A stretch of DNA of 64,000 nt, taken from positions 1 through 64,000 of the forward strand of contig NZ_AJYK02000061.1 of NCBI RefSeq assembly GCF_000286955.2, given 5' to 3'. Origin of the DNA: Vibrio rumoiensis 1S-45 (GTDB taxonomy: Bacteria; Pseudomonadota; Gammaproteobacteria; Enterobacterales; Vibrionaceae). Below are positions 19,495-28,515 of this stretch, piece by piece. The notes beneath the pieces are model-generated. The model had not been told where the DNA came from. It saw only the letters and a list, made by a program, of their open reading frames with translations, and searched no databases. How positions within the stretch are numbered: the stretch's first letter is position 1; every line of letters starts with the position of its first letter. The position numbers and the translations under genes are program-made.

Positions 19495-19525
19495 CTGGGG
19501 ACGCTAAAAATACCTTCATCCCCAG
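19495..19525 (-). other. Intercistronic hairpin between binding-protein and permease genes
   Basis: CTGGGGA / TCCCCAG with a 17-base loop, flanked by further pairing TGTTT/AAACA. No T tract follows on the minus strand, so it looks like an RNA stabiliser. Such hairpins commonly keep the binding-protein message more abundant than the permease message. Confidence 0.5.
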
Positions 19526-19557
19526 CCAAACACATGTGGATCAATAGAGGGTTAAAC

Positions 19558-20553
19558 TTACTCTCTACCTAACGCCTTCAACACATGGTCGAATTTATCT
19601 TGACCGCCAATACTTTTATAAAATTTCGGCCAAACATCCGCTTTAACCGCATCGATCCATTCTTTCTCGTTATTGTCTGGATCAACAAAAACCATGCCTT
19701 TTTCTTGCAGATCTTTACGGATAGAACTTTCGGTTTTTTGCAGGTAAGTGAAACTATAAGCGGTCGCTTCTTGACCTGCTTCTAGGATGTTTTTCTGCAT
19801 CTCAGGAGTTTGTTGTTTAAAGACTGATTCACTCACAATCAGTGGCTCTAAAGAAAAGATATAGCGGATATTTGTGACGTATTTTTGTACTTCATTAAAT
19901 TTCATCGCATACACCGTGGTGTATGGATTATCTTGCCCATCAACCACACCTTGTTGCAATGCAGTGAATGTTTCCGACCACGCCATTGGTGTTGGGTTAA
20001 CGCCCCATGCTTGATAAGACGCGATCATAATTTCGTTACGAGGAACACGAATGACCATGCCTTTTAGATCGGCTGGTGTTTTAACTGGGCGCTTTGAATT
20101 GGTTAATACTCTAAAACCTGAATATGCCCAACCCACAATGCGTACGCCAGCATCACGCACGGTATTATCGACTAATTCTTTACCAATCGGCCCTTGCGTT
20201 AATAATTTAGCTTCATCGGCGCTTTGAATCAGGTATGGCATGGTTAGTACACCAACGGTAGGGGAAAATGGCGTCACGTTGTTGATCGCCAAAACTGAAA
20301 AATCCAACAAACCGATCGCAGCATCATTTACCGTGTCTTGTTCATTACCTAGTTGCCCATTCGGAAAGAGATCGATATTTACTTTACCTGAGGTTTTATC
20401 TTTCATAATTTCAGAAAACTTAGTCGCAAGTTCCCATTGTGTTCCCCCAGCAGCATCACCTATCGCCATTTTAAAAGTTTCTGCGAACGCATTACTGGAC
20501 ATTAAAGTGACACTAATAGCAGCAAAGTAAGCTGTTAATTTTTTATTATTCAT
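19558..20553 (-). CDS. tauK: TRAP solute-binding protein (DctP/TauK type)
   Basis: 331 residues from the ATG at 20553, preceded by AAGG; this start gives a clean signal peptide (MNNKKLTAYFAA...NAFAE). A longer frame upstream adds only non-signal residues and is rejected. DctP fold: FKMAIGDAAGGTQWELATKFSEIM at the start, then the Arg-containing ligand loop KGMVIRVPRNEIMIASYQAWG, VDGQDNPYTTVYAMKF and a helical C-terminus. The conserved Arg in the MVIRVP motif normally binds a carboxylate; a sulfonate would fit the same site. Downstream of tauY by 143 bases. Confidence 0.85.
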   Translation of the reverse strand: MNNKKLTAYFAAISVTLMSSNAFAETFKMAIGDAAGGTQWELATKFSEIMKDKTSGKVNIDLFPNGQLGNEQDTVNDAAIGLLDFSVLAINNVTPFSPTVGVLTMPYLIQSADEAKLLTQGPIGKELVDNTVRDAGVRIVGWAYSGFRVLTNSKRPVKTPADLKGMVIRVPRNEIMIASYQAWGVNPTPMAWSETFTALQQGVVDGQDNPYTTVYAMKFNEVQKYVTNIRYIFSLEPLIVSESVFKQQTPEMQKNILEAGQEATAYSFTYLQKTESSIRKDLQEKGMVFVDPDNNEKEWIDAVKADVWPKFYKSIGGQDKFDHVLKALGRE

Positions 20554-20696
20554 AGTCTTAACCTTTTTATAATAGAGTACATCATGTACATTTCTTGGTA
20601 GTAATAAGACCTGGTACAACAATCCTGGTCGTTGATCTTCCTTAGTTGGAACTCAAAATCATTCACAATAAATGATTGGATATCGCTCGATTTCCG

Positions 20697-22160
20697 TTAC
20701 AGCACTTCATCTTTCAATGAATACCAACGGTATAAAAATGTTTGCCCTAATCGTCTAAAAGGTGCGAAAGATTCGGATTCAATCACCTCTCGAATATTTG
20801 GAAAGGGCAGCTTGGATTGGAAAATTGGCAAGTCCAATGTATGCCCTTCTCCGGCTATCCATTGCGCCAATCGTTTACCGGCTTGCGCTGAGTACATCAC
20901 GCCGTTGCCGCCATACCCCATGGCATAAAAAATACTTTCTTTAGGGTTAGGTTGGTAAATTCTCGGCATCATGTCATGGCTTACATCCACCCATCCCCAC
21001 CAAGAGTAATCAATCTGAATACCCGCTAGTGCTGGGAACTTACGAATGAGATCGGCACGTAACATATCTTCATATTTTTTCTTCGGTGCATTCTTGCCTG
21101 TGATAGCGCTACGCGTACCAATTTGAATCCTATTATCAGGAAGCAAGCGGTAGTAATGGCGTAAAATGCGAGTGTCGGTTAACACTTGATGCGTTTTAAA
21201 ATTACACGCTTCAAGTTCTTGAGGCGTTAATGGTCGAGTCACCATTGAATTCGATAGAACTGGCAACAAACGATTCTTCGTTTCTTTATGTAAATTTTGC
21301 GAGGTATAGCCACCCGTACATACCGCGACAGAACCTGCTTTCACCGTTCCGCCAGGCGTTTTTAAATAATGCACGCCATTGCGTGTTTCCCAGCCAAGCA
21401 CTGGACTGGCAGGGTGAATTTTCACACCTAATGCGCGCGCTTTATTAATATAGCCAAACGCTAATTTGCCCGGATGAATACCGATACCTTCTGGCTCATG
21501 CATGGCACCATAGGCTTCTTTGTCATCGACAAAGTCACGCTTGACCGTTAGTTCATCTAAAATCTGCGCGTCGTAATCAAAGGTATTACGTAATAACTTG
21601 GCTTCTTTTTCTAAGCCCGCCATGACTTTTGGACGATGAGCAATGTACAAATGACCACCCGGTTGAGGTTGGCAATCAATATCTTTAATCAGATCTTTAA
21701 AGGTTTGCATACCATCAACACATTCACGATGCATCTTTAATGCAGTTTCAAGCCCCCAGCGTTCAATCCATTGTGAACGTTTAAGTCGCCCTGAAGCACA
21801 TTGTGCTTGACCACCATTGCGAGTACTGCAACCCCAACTTACGCGGTTCGCTTCTAATATCGTGGCTTTAATGCCATAATTTTCCGCTAAATGAATCGCC
21901 GTAGTTAGGCCGGTAAATCCTGATCCAATGATCACAACATCGGCATCCGTATCACTTAAAATTGGACCATCATCTGCTGGCGGTTCCCCTGCCGTTCCAA
22001 CCCAATAAGTCGGTGCGTAGTCTCGACCATGTCCGGGATTTTTGTCTTTTAGTGGATCATAAGATGGATCATACGCCTCTCTTGAAGACGTGATGATAGG
22101 GCTAGCGCCTTGAGATAAATCCACGATATTTAGATTAGAGTCATTCAACACATTATTCAT
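20697..22160 (-). CDS. tauY: FAD-dependent oxidase, probable taurine dehydrogenase large subunit
   Basis: 487 residues from the ATG at 22160, with AGGA eight bases before it. The FAD-binding motif is VVIIGSGFTGLTTAIHLAE, followed by the GxGxxG-associated WGCSTRNGGQ of the glycine/D-amino-acid oxidase (DadA/PuuB-like) family, and GYGGNGVMYSAQAGKRLAQWIAGEG at the C-terminal FAD site. Alone it could be a gamma-glutamylputrescine-type oxidase. With the small SnoaL-like gene 21 bases upstream, the TRAP genes downstream and Xsc in the same run, it matches TauY, which deaminates taurine to sulfoacetaldehyde. Confidence 0.8.
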   Translation of the reverse strand: MNNVLNDSNLNIVDLSQGASPIITSSREAYDPSYDPLKDKNPGHGRDYAPTYWVGTAGEPPADDGPILSDTDADVVIIGSGFTGLTTAIHLAENYGIKATILEANRVSWGCSTRNGGQAQCASGRLKRSQWIERWGLETALKMHRECVDGMQTFKDLIKDIDCQPQPGGHLYIAHRPKVMAGLEKEAKLLRNTFDYDAQILDELTVKRDFVDDKEAYGAMHEPEGIGIHPGKLAFGYINKARALGVKIHPASPVLGWETRNGVHYLKTPGGTVKAGSVAVCTGGYTSQNLHKETKNRLLPVLSNSMVTRPLTPQELEACNFKTHQVLTDTRILRHYYRLLPDNRIQIGTRSAITGKNAPKKKYEDMLRADLIRKFPALAGIQIDYSWWGWVDVSHDMMPRIYQPNPKESIFYAMGYGGNGVMYSAQAGKRLAQWIAGEGHTLDLPIFQSKLPFPNIREVIESESFAPFRRLGQTFLYRWYSLKDEVL

Positions 22161-22190
22161 TTTCCACATCCTAAAATCACAATGGATAAA

Positions 22191-22601
22191 TTAATTTTGG
22201 CTTGGCTGAATTGCTGGTCTGTTCTTACGATAGGCATTTTTGACCAAGATTTTGCCGCCTTTCAACGTGAATACATCGACCATACGAGCTTCAATTCGAC
22301 TTCCATCTGGATTGGTTGCGGTAAAGGTTGACTCTGATACCGCACGATCACCACACACAAAGTGCACAGGATCTTTCCACGCCACATCTGGGAAGTTTTT
22401 CCATACCGCAGCAAAACTTTCTCTTACTGATTCTTTACCTTGAAAAGACACGCCAAGTTCACCGTCACCACCCGCCGTATGAAATACACAGTCATCTGCC
22501 ATAAAAGTCATTAAGGCATCAACATCATGGTTATTCCAAGCATCACTAAATTCTTGTAAAAAATTCACATCCACTTGATTTTCATTGTGTTTAAAATCCA
22601 T
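22191..22601 (-). CDS. tauX: SnoaL/NTF2-like small protein, probable taurine dehydrogenase small subunit
   Basis: 136 residues forming one SnoaL-type cone: FSDAWNNHDVDALMTFMADDCVFHTAGG at the start, and ARMVDVFTLKGGKILVKNAYRKNRP at the end. Known TauX subunits belong to this small fold, as far as I recall. AAGGAA lies just before the start and tauY follows directly. On its own the fold says little; the assignment rests on the pair and the surrounding taurine genes. Confidence 0.75.
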   Translation of the reverse strand: MDFKHNENQVDVNFLQEFSDAWNNHDVDALMTFMADDCVFHTAGGDGELGVSFQGKESVRESFAAVWKNFPDVAWKDPVHFVCGDRAVSESTFTATNPDGSRIEARMVDVFTLKGGKILVKNAYRKNRPAIQPSQN

Positions 22602-22620
22602 TCTTTCTTTCCTTATTTAC

Positions 22621-23418
22621 TTAATCAAAATCGAAATCAACATGATACTTCTTGCCATATTGGTTTAAGTCATTCATGGTCGGAGACATAGAATCAGAAA
22701 ATCGTTCTATTATTTTCTGCCTATCTTTTTTAACAAAGTCCGAATGAAATTCTTTATTAAAAGATTTGGTTAAAATAGACAAATTAACGGTGTCATTATT
22801 TAACTTAAATCCATAACTCACTAATTCTTCTAATATTTTAGAGCATGAAGACTTTGAAACTCGAATTACTATTAACTCATCACTATTTAGAAGTTCTTCC
22901 TCAAGAGGTAAAATTTCATTATCTAAATGAGCCATAATAGGGTGAAGCGTACACCAGCGTTGTTCATCAGCGCGCTTAAACGTGATATCCGACATTTCAA
23001 ATACCACTGTCTTATTCAAAGTGGCGGTTACTGTTTTTATATCTACCTTACGATCTTCATTGGCGTTAAGCACAAAAACAGCTGGATGGTTGTGTTGTGG
23101 TTGACATGCAAGCCATAACGCAACCAGTGGGTTTACCATCCACTCCATTAATCGAGTCGGTAAACCTTCATCCATTGCCTCACAAATCAAAGACCAACTA
23201 TTGGTTTTTAATGCTTGGCTTTTATATTTATGCATTGTCGATAAAAGTTCACTTTCAGACAGAGCAACATTAATAAATTCAGGTCGAGCAATGCTCGGTA
23301 ATAAATCAGGCTTACTGTCACTTGGCCCTCGAAATAATAATGGAACCTTTGAATAATTAAGGCTATCAACAGCATCAATATATGTACTCACTGAATTTAT
23401 TTCATTTATTTCCTTCAT
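22621..23418 (-). CDS. FRG-domain protein of unknown role
   Basis: 265 residues. LLFRGPSDSKPDLLPSIAR is the FRG (FRGxxxxxxxLLPSxxR) motif, followed by the helical AMDEGLPTRLMEWMVNPLVALWLAC segment typical of that domain. Biochemical function of FRG proteins is unknown to me; some sit in mobile or defence-like settings. Here it lies between xsc and tauX on the same strand, 19 bases before tauX, although known taurine operons lack it. Codons are more AT-rich than in xsc or tauY, suggesting later insertion. An AGGGA site precedes the ATG. Confidence 0.7.
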   Translation of the reverse strand: MKEINEINSVSTYIDAVDSLNYSKVPLLFRGPSDSKPDLLPSIARPEFINVALSESELLSTMHKYKSQALKTNSWSLICEAMDEGLPTRLMEWMVNPLVALWLACQPQHNHPAVFVLNANEDRKVDIKTVTATLNKTVVFEMSDITFKRADEQRWCTLHPIMAHLDNEILPLEEELLNSDELIVIRVSKSSCSKILEELVSYGFKLNNDTVNLSILTKSFNKEFHSDFVKKDRQKIIERFSDSMSPTMNDLNQYGKKYHVDFDFD

Positions 23419-23630
23419 AAATTATCCCTATTAATTCATCCCTGTTCATTTATCTAAAAAAGATAAACCTTATGTATAGACCGTCAATTTCTTACAAAAA
23501 TGGCACATAAAATTATTCCTTTAAAATCAACAATAAAAACAAACATGAATTATTAATTCTTTAAAATACAGACTTTATAGAAGTAAACCTTTAACTAGAT
23601 CACTATTAAAAACTTAAATATCGTTGATTC

Positions 23631-23663
23631 AGTCGCACCTAATAAAGTCAGCTAGGTGCGACT
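23631..23663 (-). terminator. Hairpin just after xsc
   Basis: An 11-bp perfect stem AGTCGCACCTA / TAGGTGCGACT with an 11-base loop, 7 bases past the xsc stop. No strong T tract follows, so it may attenuate rather than end the transcript, letting xsc be expressed above the downstream tau genes. The remaining AT-rich spacer (23419-23630) shows no gene. Confidence 0.55.
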
Positions 23664-23669
23664 ACAGTT

Positions 23670-25481
23670 TTAAACGAAGTCTTTATATTTATCTAAGAAT
23701 CTTACAGGCGTCGACAAGGCATCACGACGGAATGGGTCACCCAATTCTTGAGTACACATGATCTCAATAATGGTGGTTTTTCCTTCGTTCATTTGCATGT
23801 CGATGGCTTTTTTCAAACTTGGGCCCACATCTTCTAAACGATCAACCGTGATCCCTTCTGCGCCCATTGCTCGTGCAATTTCAGCAAAACTTTGGTTGTC
23901 CAACTCACCCGCGACAAAGCGACGATTATAGAAATCCACTTGGTTTTTCTTCTCAGCGCCCCATTGACGGTTATGGAAAACCACAGCCGTTACTGGAATG
24001 TTATGACGAACACTGGTCATGGTTTCCATTAAACTCATCCCCCATGCTCCGTCTCCTGCATATGAAATCGCAGGGCGATGAGGCGCAGCTACTTTCGCGC
24101 CAATAATGGTTGGGAAAGCATAACCACAATTACCAAAGCTCATTGCAGCAAAGAAACTACGTGGTTTTTCAAATCTCAAGTAACTGTTTGCAATAGAGTT
24201 AATGTTACCGATATCGGTTGATACCATGACATCTTCTGGCATTGCTTTTTCTAGTTCACGTAACACTTGGCGTGGGTGCAAGTATTCACCACCAGAAAAT
24301 GGCGTTTCGTTCTTATTTTGCTCAATCATATCTAAGCTAAATGGGTCACGTTCATGAGTCCATTCGTCCAACTCTTTTTCCCACTGCTCTTTTTCTAGCG
24401 CTACTTTTTCTAAACGTTGACCACGATTGTCATCGCAATCTAAAACGCGATCCGTTAATCGTTCCGTTAATGCCACTGCCGAAGCTTTCGCATCACCACA
24501 AATACCAACCGAGATTTTCTTCACAAGGCCAAGCATTTTGTTGTCTGCATCAATTTGGATAATTTTGGCGTCTTTAGGCCAGTAATCCATACCGTGTTGA
24601 GGCAAAGTGCCGAATGGACCTAAACGTGTACCTAGCGCAATAACCACATCCGCTTGTGCCATCAGTTTCATTGCGGCTTTTGAGCCTTGATAGCCCAATG
24701 GTCCACACCATAATGAATGGCTTGCTGGGAATGAATCGTTATGTAAATAGCTATTCACAACCGGTGCACCTAAACGTTCAGCCAATGCAATACATTCTTC
24801 AACGGCATCGGCCATCACCACGCCGCCACCAGAAATAATGACTGGGAATTTAGCTTGCGCGATTAAATCTGCTGCTTCATTCAATGAACGCTCACCACCT
24901 GGACCGCGATCTAATCGCGCAGGTTGTGGGATTTCCGCTTGAATTTCGCCATAGAAATAATCACGAGGAATATTTAACTGAGTTGGCCCCATTTCGCTCA
25001 TTGCGCGATCAAAACAGCGACCTGTGTATTCTGCCATTCTCGCAGGGTGAGTAACATGGCCTTGATATTTGGTGAACTCTTGGAACATTGGCAATTGCTG
25101 ACATTCTTGGAAGCCACCCAACCCCATTGTTGTAGTCCCAGTTTCTGGCGTCACAATAACCACAGGGCTGTGCGCCCAATATGCCGCCGCAATAGACGTA
25201 ACACAGTTACTAATTCCGGGGCCATTTTGACCAATCACCACACCATGACGCCCAGATACACGAGAGTAACCATCGGCCATATGTCCTGCACCTTGTTCAT
25301 GCACAACAGGAATTAAACGAATACCGGCGGGCGCAAAAATGTCCATGGCATCCATAAAGGCAGAACCCATTATCCCAAACATATCAGTCACATCATTTGC
25401 CACTAAGGTTTCAACGAAAGCCTCAGATGGTGTCATTTTTGTGCTGCCTGAAACAACGGTACGCTTTTCTTTCTCGCTCAT
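23670..25481 (-). CDS. xsc: Sulfoacetaldehyde acetyltransferase
   Basis: 603 residues from the ATG at 25481, which has AAGGAG eight bases upstream; a frame extending to 25508 lacks a site and crosses toward the operator, so it is rejected. The enzyme is TPP-dependent: Glu in VVHEQGAGHMADGYSR, C-terminal TPP motif SYAGDGAWGMSLMETM and VVFHNRQWGAEKKNQVDFYNRRF. It converts sulfoacetaldehyde and phosphate to acetyl phosphate and sulfite. First gene of the leftward tau operon; two IclR-type operators lie upstream. Confidence 0.95.
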   Translation of the reverse strand: MSEKEKRTVVSGSTKMTPSEAFVETLVANDVTDMFGIMGSAFMDAMDIFAPAGIRLIPVVHEQGAGHMADGYSRVSGRHGVVIGQNGPGISNCVTSIAAAYWAHSPVVIVTPETGTTTMGLGGFQECQQLPMFQEFTKYQGHVTHPARMAEYTGRCFDRAMSEMGPTQLNIPRDYFYGEIQAEIPQPARLDRGPGGERSLNEAADLIAQAKFPVIISGGGVVMADAVEECIALAERLGAPVVNSYLHNDSFPASHSLWCGPLGYQGSKAAMKLMAQADVVIALGTRLGPFGTLPQHGMDYWPKDAKIIQIDADNKMLGLVKKISVGICGDAKASAVALTERLTDRVLDCDDNRGQRLEKVALEKEQWEKELDEWTHERDPFSLDMIEQNKNETPFSGGEYLHPRQVLRELEKAMPEDVMVSTDIGNINSIANSYLRFEKPRSFFAAMSFGNCGYAFPTIIGAKVAAPHRPAISYAGDGAWGMSLMETMTSVRHNIPVTAVVFHNRQWGAEKKNQVDFYNRRFVAGELDNQSFAEIARAMGAEGITVDRLEDVGPSLKKAIDMQMNEGKTTIIEIMCTQELGDPFRRDALSTPVRFLDKYKDFV

Positions 25482-25516
25482 TCTACTTCTCCTTGGAATT
25501 GTCATCATTCCTTTAA

Positions 25517-25535
25517 ATGGAACATGTTATTGAAA
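25517..25535. promoter_or_regulatory. Putative IclR operator, xsc-proximal
   Basis: ATGGAACATGTTATTGAAA: intact left arm ATGGAA with the same seven-base spacing, but a degenerate right arm. It lies 36 bases upstream of the xsc start, where a bound protein would block the promoter or clearance. Confidence 0.5.
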
Positions 25536-25595
25536 TCTTTTATTCGTCTTTACCTTAGGCTTCACTTTTTATTTGGTCAAAATATTTTCAATAAA

Positions 25596-25614
25596 ATGGA
25601 ACAAATTATTCCAT
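25596..25614. promoter_or_regulatory. Putative IclR operator, perfect palindrome upstream of xsc
   Basis: ATGGAACAAATTATTCCAT: perfect six-base arms ATGGAA/TTCCAT around seven bases. It is the best of three related sites, which occur only in the two divergent spacers of the taurine island as far as I read. It lies in the xsc/cobS-like spacer and could also affect the rightward genes. Confidence 0.65.
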
Positions 25615-25781
25615 TATTAAATTATAGATCACAAATAAGGCCATATTCTGTACAATAAATATCGTTTATTACTTATTTTGAAGAGGCGTCGTCATCAAAG
25701 GTGACTCTGTGATGCCATAAGAGAGGCACACAGACACATAGTTGACACGTAAAATGAATGACATTTAAGGAGCTATTCGTC

Positions 25782-26741
25782 ATGGTTGAAAACACAACAC
25801 CACCCACCATTCAGGTGTCGGTAAGAGAAATGTTCGGCATTGACTCCGACTTATGGGTACCGGCTTTTGCTGAGAAAAGTGATCTTGTCCCGAGTATCGA
25901 TTCGACCTATCAATTTGATCCTGAAGTCACTTTAGCGATCTTGGCCGGTTTTGCGTTTAATCGCAGAACCTTAATTCAAGGCATGCATGGAACAGGCAAG
26001 TCTTCTCACATCGAACAAGTCGCTGCAAAATTAAATTGGCCATGTTTAAGAATTAATCTCGATGGGCATTTAAGCCGAATGGATTTGATTGGCAAAGATA
26101 CCATTTCCATTAAAGAAGGATTGCAGGTCACCGAATTCAAACCGGGAATATTACCAAGCAGCTTGCAGCGACCCATTGCTTTAGTATTTGATGAATATGA
26201 TGCAGGTAAACCCGATGTCATGTTTGTTATTCAGCAACTGCTGGAACAAAATGGCAAATATACGTCGTTAGAACACAATACCGCCATCACGCCTCATCCT
26301 TTGTTTCGTATGTTTGCGACTTGTAATACTGTGGGTTTAGGCAATATTTCGGGGTTATATTCTGGCACCCAAATTTTAAACCAAAGCCAGCTAGACCGTT
26401 GGAATATCATTGCCAACTTAAACTATCTTTCCCCGAACCATGAAACCAAAATCATCTTGGCAAAAGCCCCTCACTTAGATAATGAACACGGGCATTTGCT
26501 TATCGAGAAAATGGTCGCAATGGCAACACTAACCCGACAAGGCTTTGCCAATGGTGATATTTCAACCTTAATGTCACCAAGAACCGTCATAACCTGGGTC
26601 GAGAATCTCACTTTCTTTAAAAATATCGATACTGCCTTTAAATATTCGTTCCTAAATCGTTGTGAAGAAATGGAAAAACCCATTTTATCGGAATATTTTT
26701 TACGCTGCTTTGATCAAGAAATCGAAGATATTAATGATTAA
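25782..26741 (+). CDS. CobS-like AAA+ ATPase (no CobN partner)
   Basis: 319 residues from the ATG at 25782 (AAGGAG nine bases upstream; an earlier in-frame ATG at 25758 lacks a site). N-terminal VREMFGIDSDLWVPAF is the CobS signature, Walker A is GMHGTGKS (67-74), Walker B is ALVFDEYD, followed by a sensor-1 segment FATCNTVGLG and arginine finger region. CobS normally drives the CobN cobaltochelatase with CobT. No cobN or other cobalamin gene is here, and Vibrionaceae usually do not make B12 de novo. So it may act as a MoxR-like chaperone for another enzyme, perhaps of the divergent taurine operon. Confidence 0.85.
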   Translation: MVENTTPPTIQVSVREMFGIDSDLWVPAFAEKSDLVPSIDSTYQFDPEVTLAILAGFAFNRRTLIQGMHGTGKSSHIEQVAAKLNWPCLRINLDGHLSRMDLIGKDTISIKEGLQVTEFKPGILPSSLQRPIALVFDEYDAGKPDVMFVIQQLLEQNGKYTSLEHNTAITPHPLFRMFATCNTVGLGNISGLYSGTQILNQSQLDRWNIIANLNYLSPNHETKIILAKAPHLDNEHGHLLIEKMVAMATLTRQGFANGDISTLMSPRTVITWVENLTFFKNIDTAFKYSFLNRCEEMEKPILSEYFLRCFDQEIEDIND

Positions 26742-26759
26742 TCGTGCGGGAGAGTAGCA

Positions 26760-28475
26760 ATGTCAGAAAGAACAGCGCGACAAAAATCGTATTTAGATAA
26801 GAGCTTATCTGCCGCCAGAGCAATTAGCCAAGTCAGTGCATTAACGTATCAAGATCAACGATTTTATGTCGGTGATCAGCCCGTTTATTTTTTAGGGGTG
26901 CATGTGAATGATCTCAGCTTTCATTCTAAATTTGATATGGAAAATGATTTATTTAGTTTGCGAGGAAAAGCCGATTCCATTTCCTTAAGATTGCGATTTT
27001 CCGATCAAACTTTGCATCTTGAAAATCGACCAAAACAAGATATCGAACGGTTAATTTTTGATTTTTGCGAACAAATGAGAGTTGAACGATTATCTCCTGA
27101 CTCTCTACCCGGAATGAAAACCAATTTGCGCAATAACTTCTTTTATTGGTGTCAATATCAGCATCAAAATGGCTTTACTGAAACGCGTATTGGTATGCTT
27201 CTTTTCACTTGTTTATTGGTACTCCGGTCACGATTATTTGGCGAAGCGGTTCACCATAATTTTGAAGATCTTATCGAATCAACTCGCGCCGGTATTGTCG
27301 CCTTGATTGGACATGAGCTTCGAACCTTGCCTAAATGCCGCCTTAACCAAAGCGAATATTCAACTCATGCGCGTGAATTAGCTCTAAAAATACATCGGAT
27401 GGTCGATGAACAACAAGCCCTTCAAGCAGATCAATCTCAAAATAAATTTGAAGAAGATATAAAAATACTCAGCCAACTTGCGCTTATTGTGGATGACGAT
27501 ATTGAGCCAAGTGATTTGGAAATCTCATCGTCCCGCCAGAATAAACCCATTGCCGAGTCTCAAGACCAATATCGAATCTTCACACAAGAATTCGACCAAG
27601 TCATTCAAGCTCAAGCACTGGTGCGAGACGCTCAATTAGATACCTTTCGGCTCTCATTAAATCATTCACTTACCCAGCAACATATCAATCAATATCGTTT
27701 AGCATCAATACTATCTCATACGGTAAAAACCCTTGAAAATACTGGCCATGTTTATCAACAGGAAGAAGGCACCATTGATGGAAAGTCGCTCCATCAACTG
27801 ATCACAAGCCCAATGAAACGACAGTTATTTTATCAACCGTCCCTTCGCCCGGTGAATCATTGCTCGATCTCTTTTTTACTCGATTGTTCAGGCTCAATGC
27901 AAAAGCATGCTTCAAGAACCGCTATGCTTATGGACACCCTCTTAACCGCGACAGGCTTATCACATATACCATGTGAAATTCTTGGATTTACCACGAGCCA
28001 CTGGAATGGTGGAAAATCTTATCAATCATGGTTGAAGAAAAAACCCTCGAACCCCGGCAGATTGAATGATGTGCGGCATATTATTTTCAAAGCAGAAAAT
28101 ACACATTGGCGTAAGGCCAAACGATCCATTGCGGCGTTAATGAAGGCCGATATTTTTAAAGAAGGCATTGATGGTGAAGCGGTTAACTGGGCATGCCAGC
28201 GTTTAAAAAGCCAAACCGCTGAGCGAAAAATTCTCGTAGTCCTTTCAGACGGATGCCCAATGGATACCGCCACCAATACCAGCAATCACCATCTGTATCT
28301 AGATAATCATCTAAGGCGAACCATTGCACATTGGAAACAAAATGAATCGATAGAAATTTATGGGGTTGGAATTGGCATTGATCTCTCTTCTTACTATGCT
28401 AAGAATATCATTATCGATGATCACGAAAATGACATATTCAATGTCTGTCGTCACATCATTGGATTATTCAAATAA
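26760..28475 (+). CDS. CobT-like VWA-domain protein
   Basis: 571 residues, partner of the preceding ATPase by 18-base spacing. The N-terminal ~220 residues are CobT-like helices, there is an acidic middle (about 231-255), and the C-terminal VWA domain has the metal site DCSGSM (D375, S377, S379). The following GFTTSHWNGG, PGRLNDVRHIIFK and DGEAVNWACQRL motifs are specific to CobT rather than generic VWA proteins. In the cobaltochelatase it links CobS to CobN. Without CobN it probably presents a different client. GGGAG precedes the ATG. 125 bases follow before pst system 2. Confidence 0.85.
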   Translation: MSERTARQKSYLDKSLSAARAISQVSALTYQDQRFYVGDQPVYFLGVHVNDLSFHSKFDMENDLFSLRGKADSISLRLRFSDQTLHLENRPKQDIERLIFDFCEQMRVERLSPDSLPGMKTNLRNNFFYWCQYQHQNGFTETRIGMLLFTCLLVLRSRLFGEAVHHNFEDLIESTRAGIVALIGHELRTLPKCRLNQSEYSTHARELALKIHRMVDEQQALQADQSQNKFEEDIKILSQLALIVDDDIEPSDLEISSSRQNKPIAESQDQYRIFTQEFDQVIQAQALVRDAQLDTFRLSLNHSLTQQHINQYRLASILSHTVKTLENTGHVYQQEEGTIDGKSLHQLITSPMKRQLFYQPSLRPVNHCSISFLLDCSGSMQKHASRTAMLMDTLLTATGLSHIPCEILGFTTSHWNGGKSYQSWLKKKPSNPGRLNDVRHIIFKAENTHWRKAKRSIAALMKADIFKEGIDGEAVNWACQRLKSQTAERKILVVLSDGCPMDTATNTSNHHLYLDNHLRRTIAHWKQNESIEIYGVGIGIDLSSYYAKNIIIDDHENDIFNVCRHIIGLFK

Positions 28476-28515
28476 TTCCCTGCCATACCAATAACATTCA
28501 CTACACTAATATCTT

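Noticed and set aside
20697..22160. PuuB gamma-glutamylputrescine oxidase
   Set aside because: The fold alone allows it, but no other Puu gene is present, while the SnoaL-like partner, TRAP genes and Xsc all point to TauY.
25782..28475. Cobalamin biosynthesis locus
   Set aside because: Only CobS-like and CobT-like proteins are present; there is no CobN or corrin-ring enzyme, and the nearby cobA fits siroheme for NirB.
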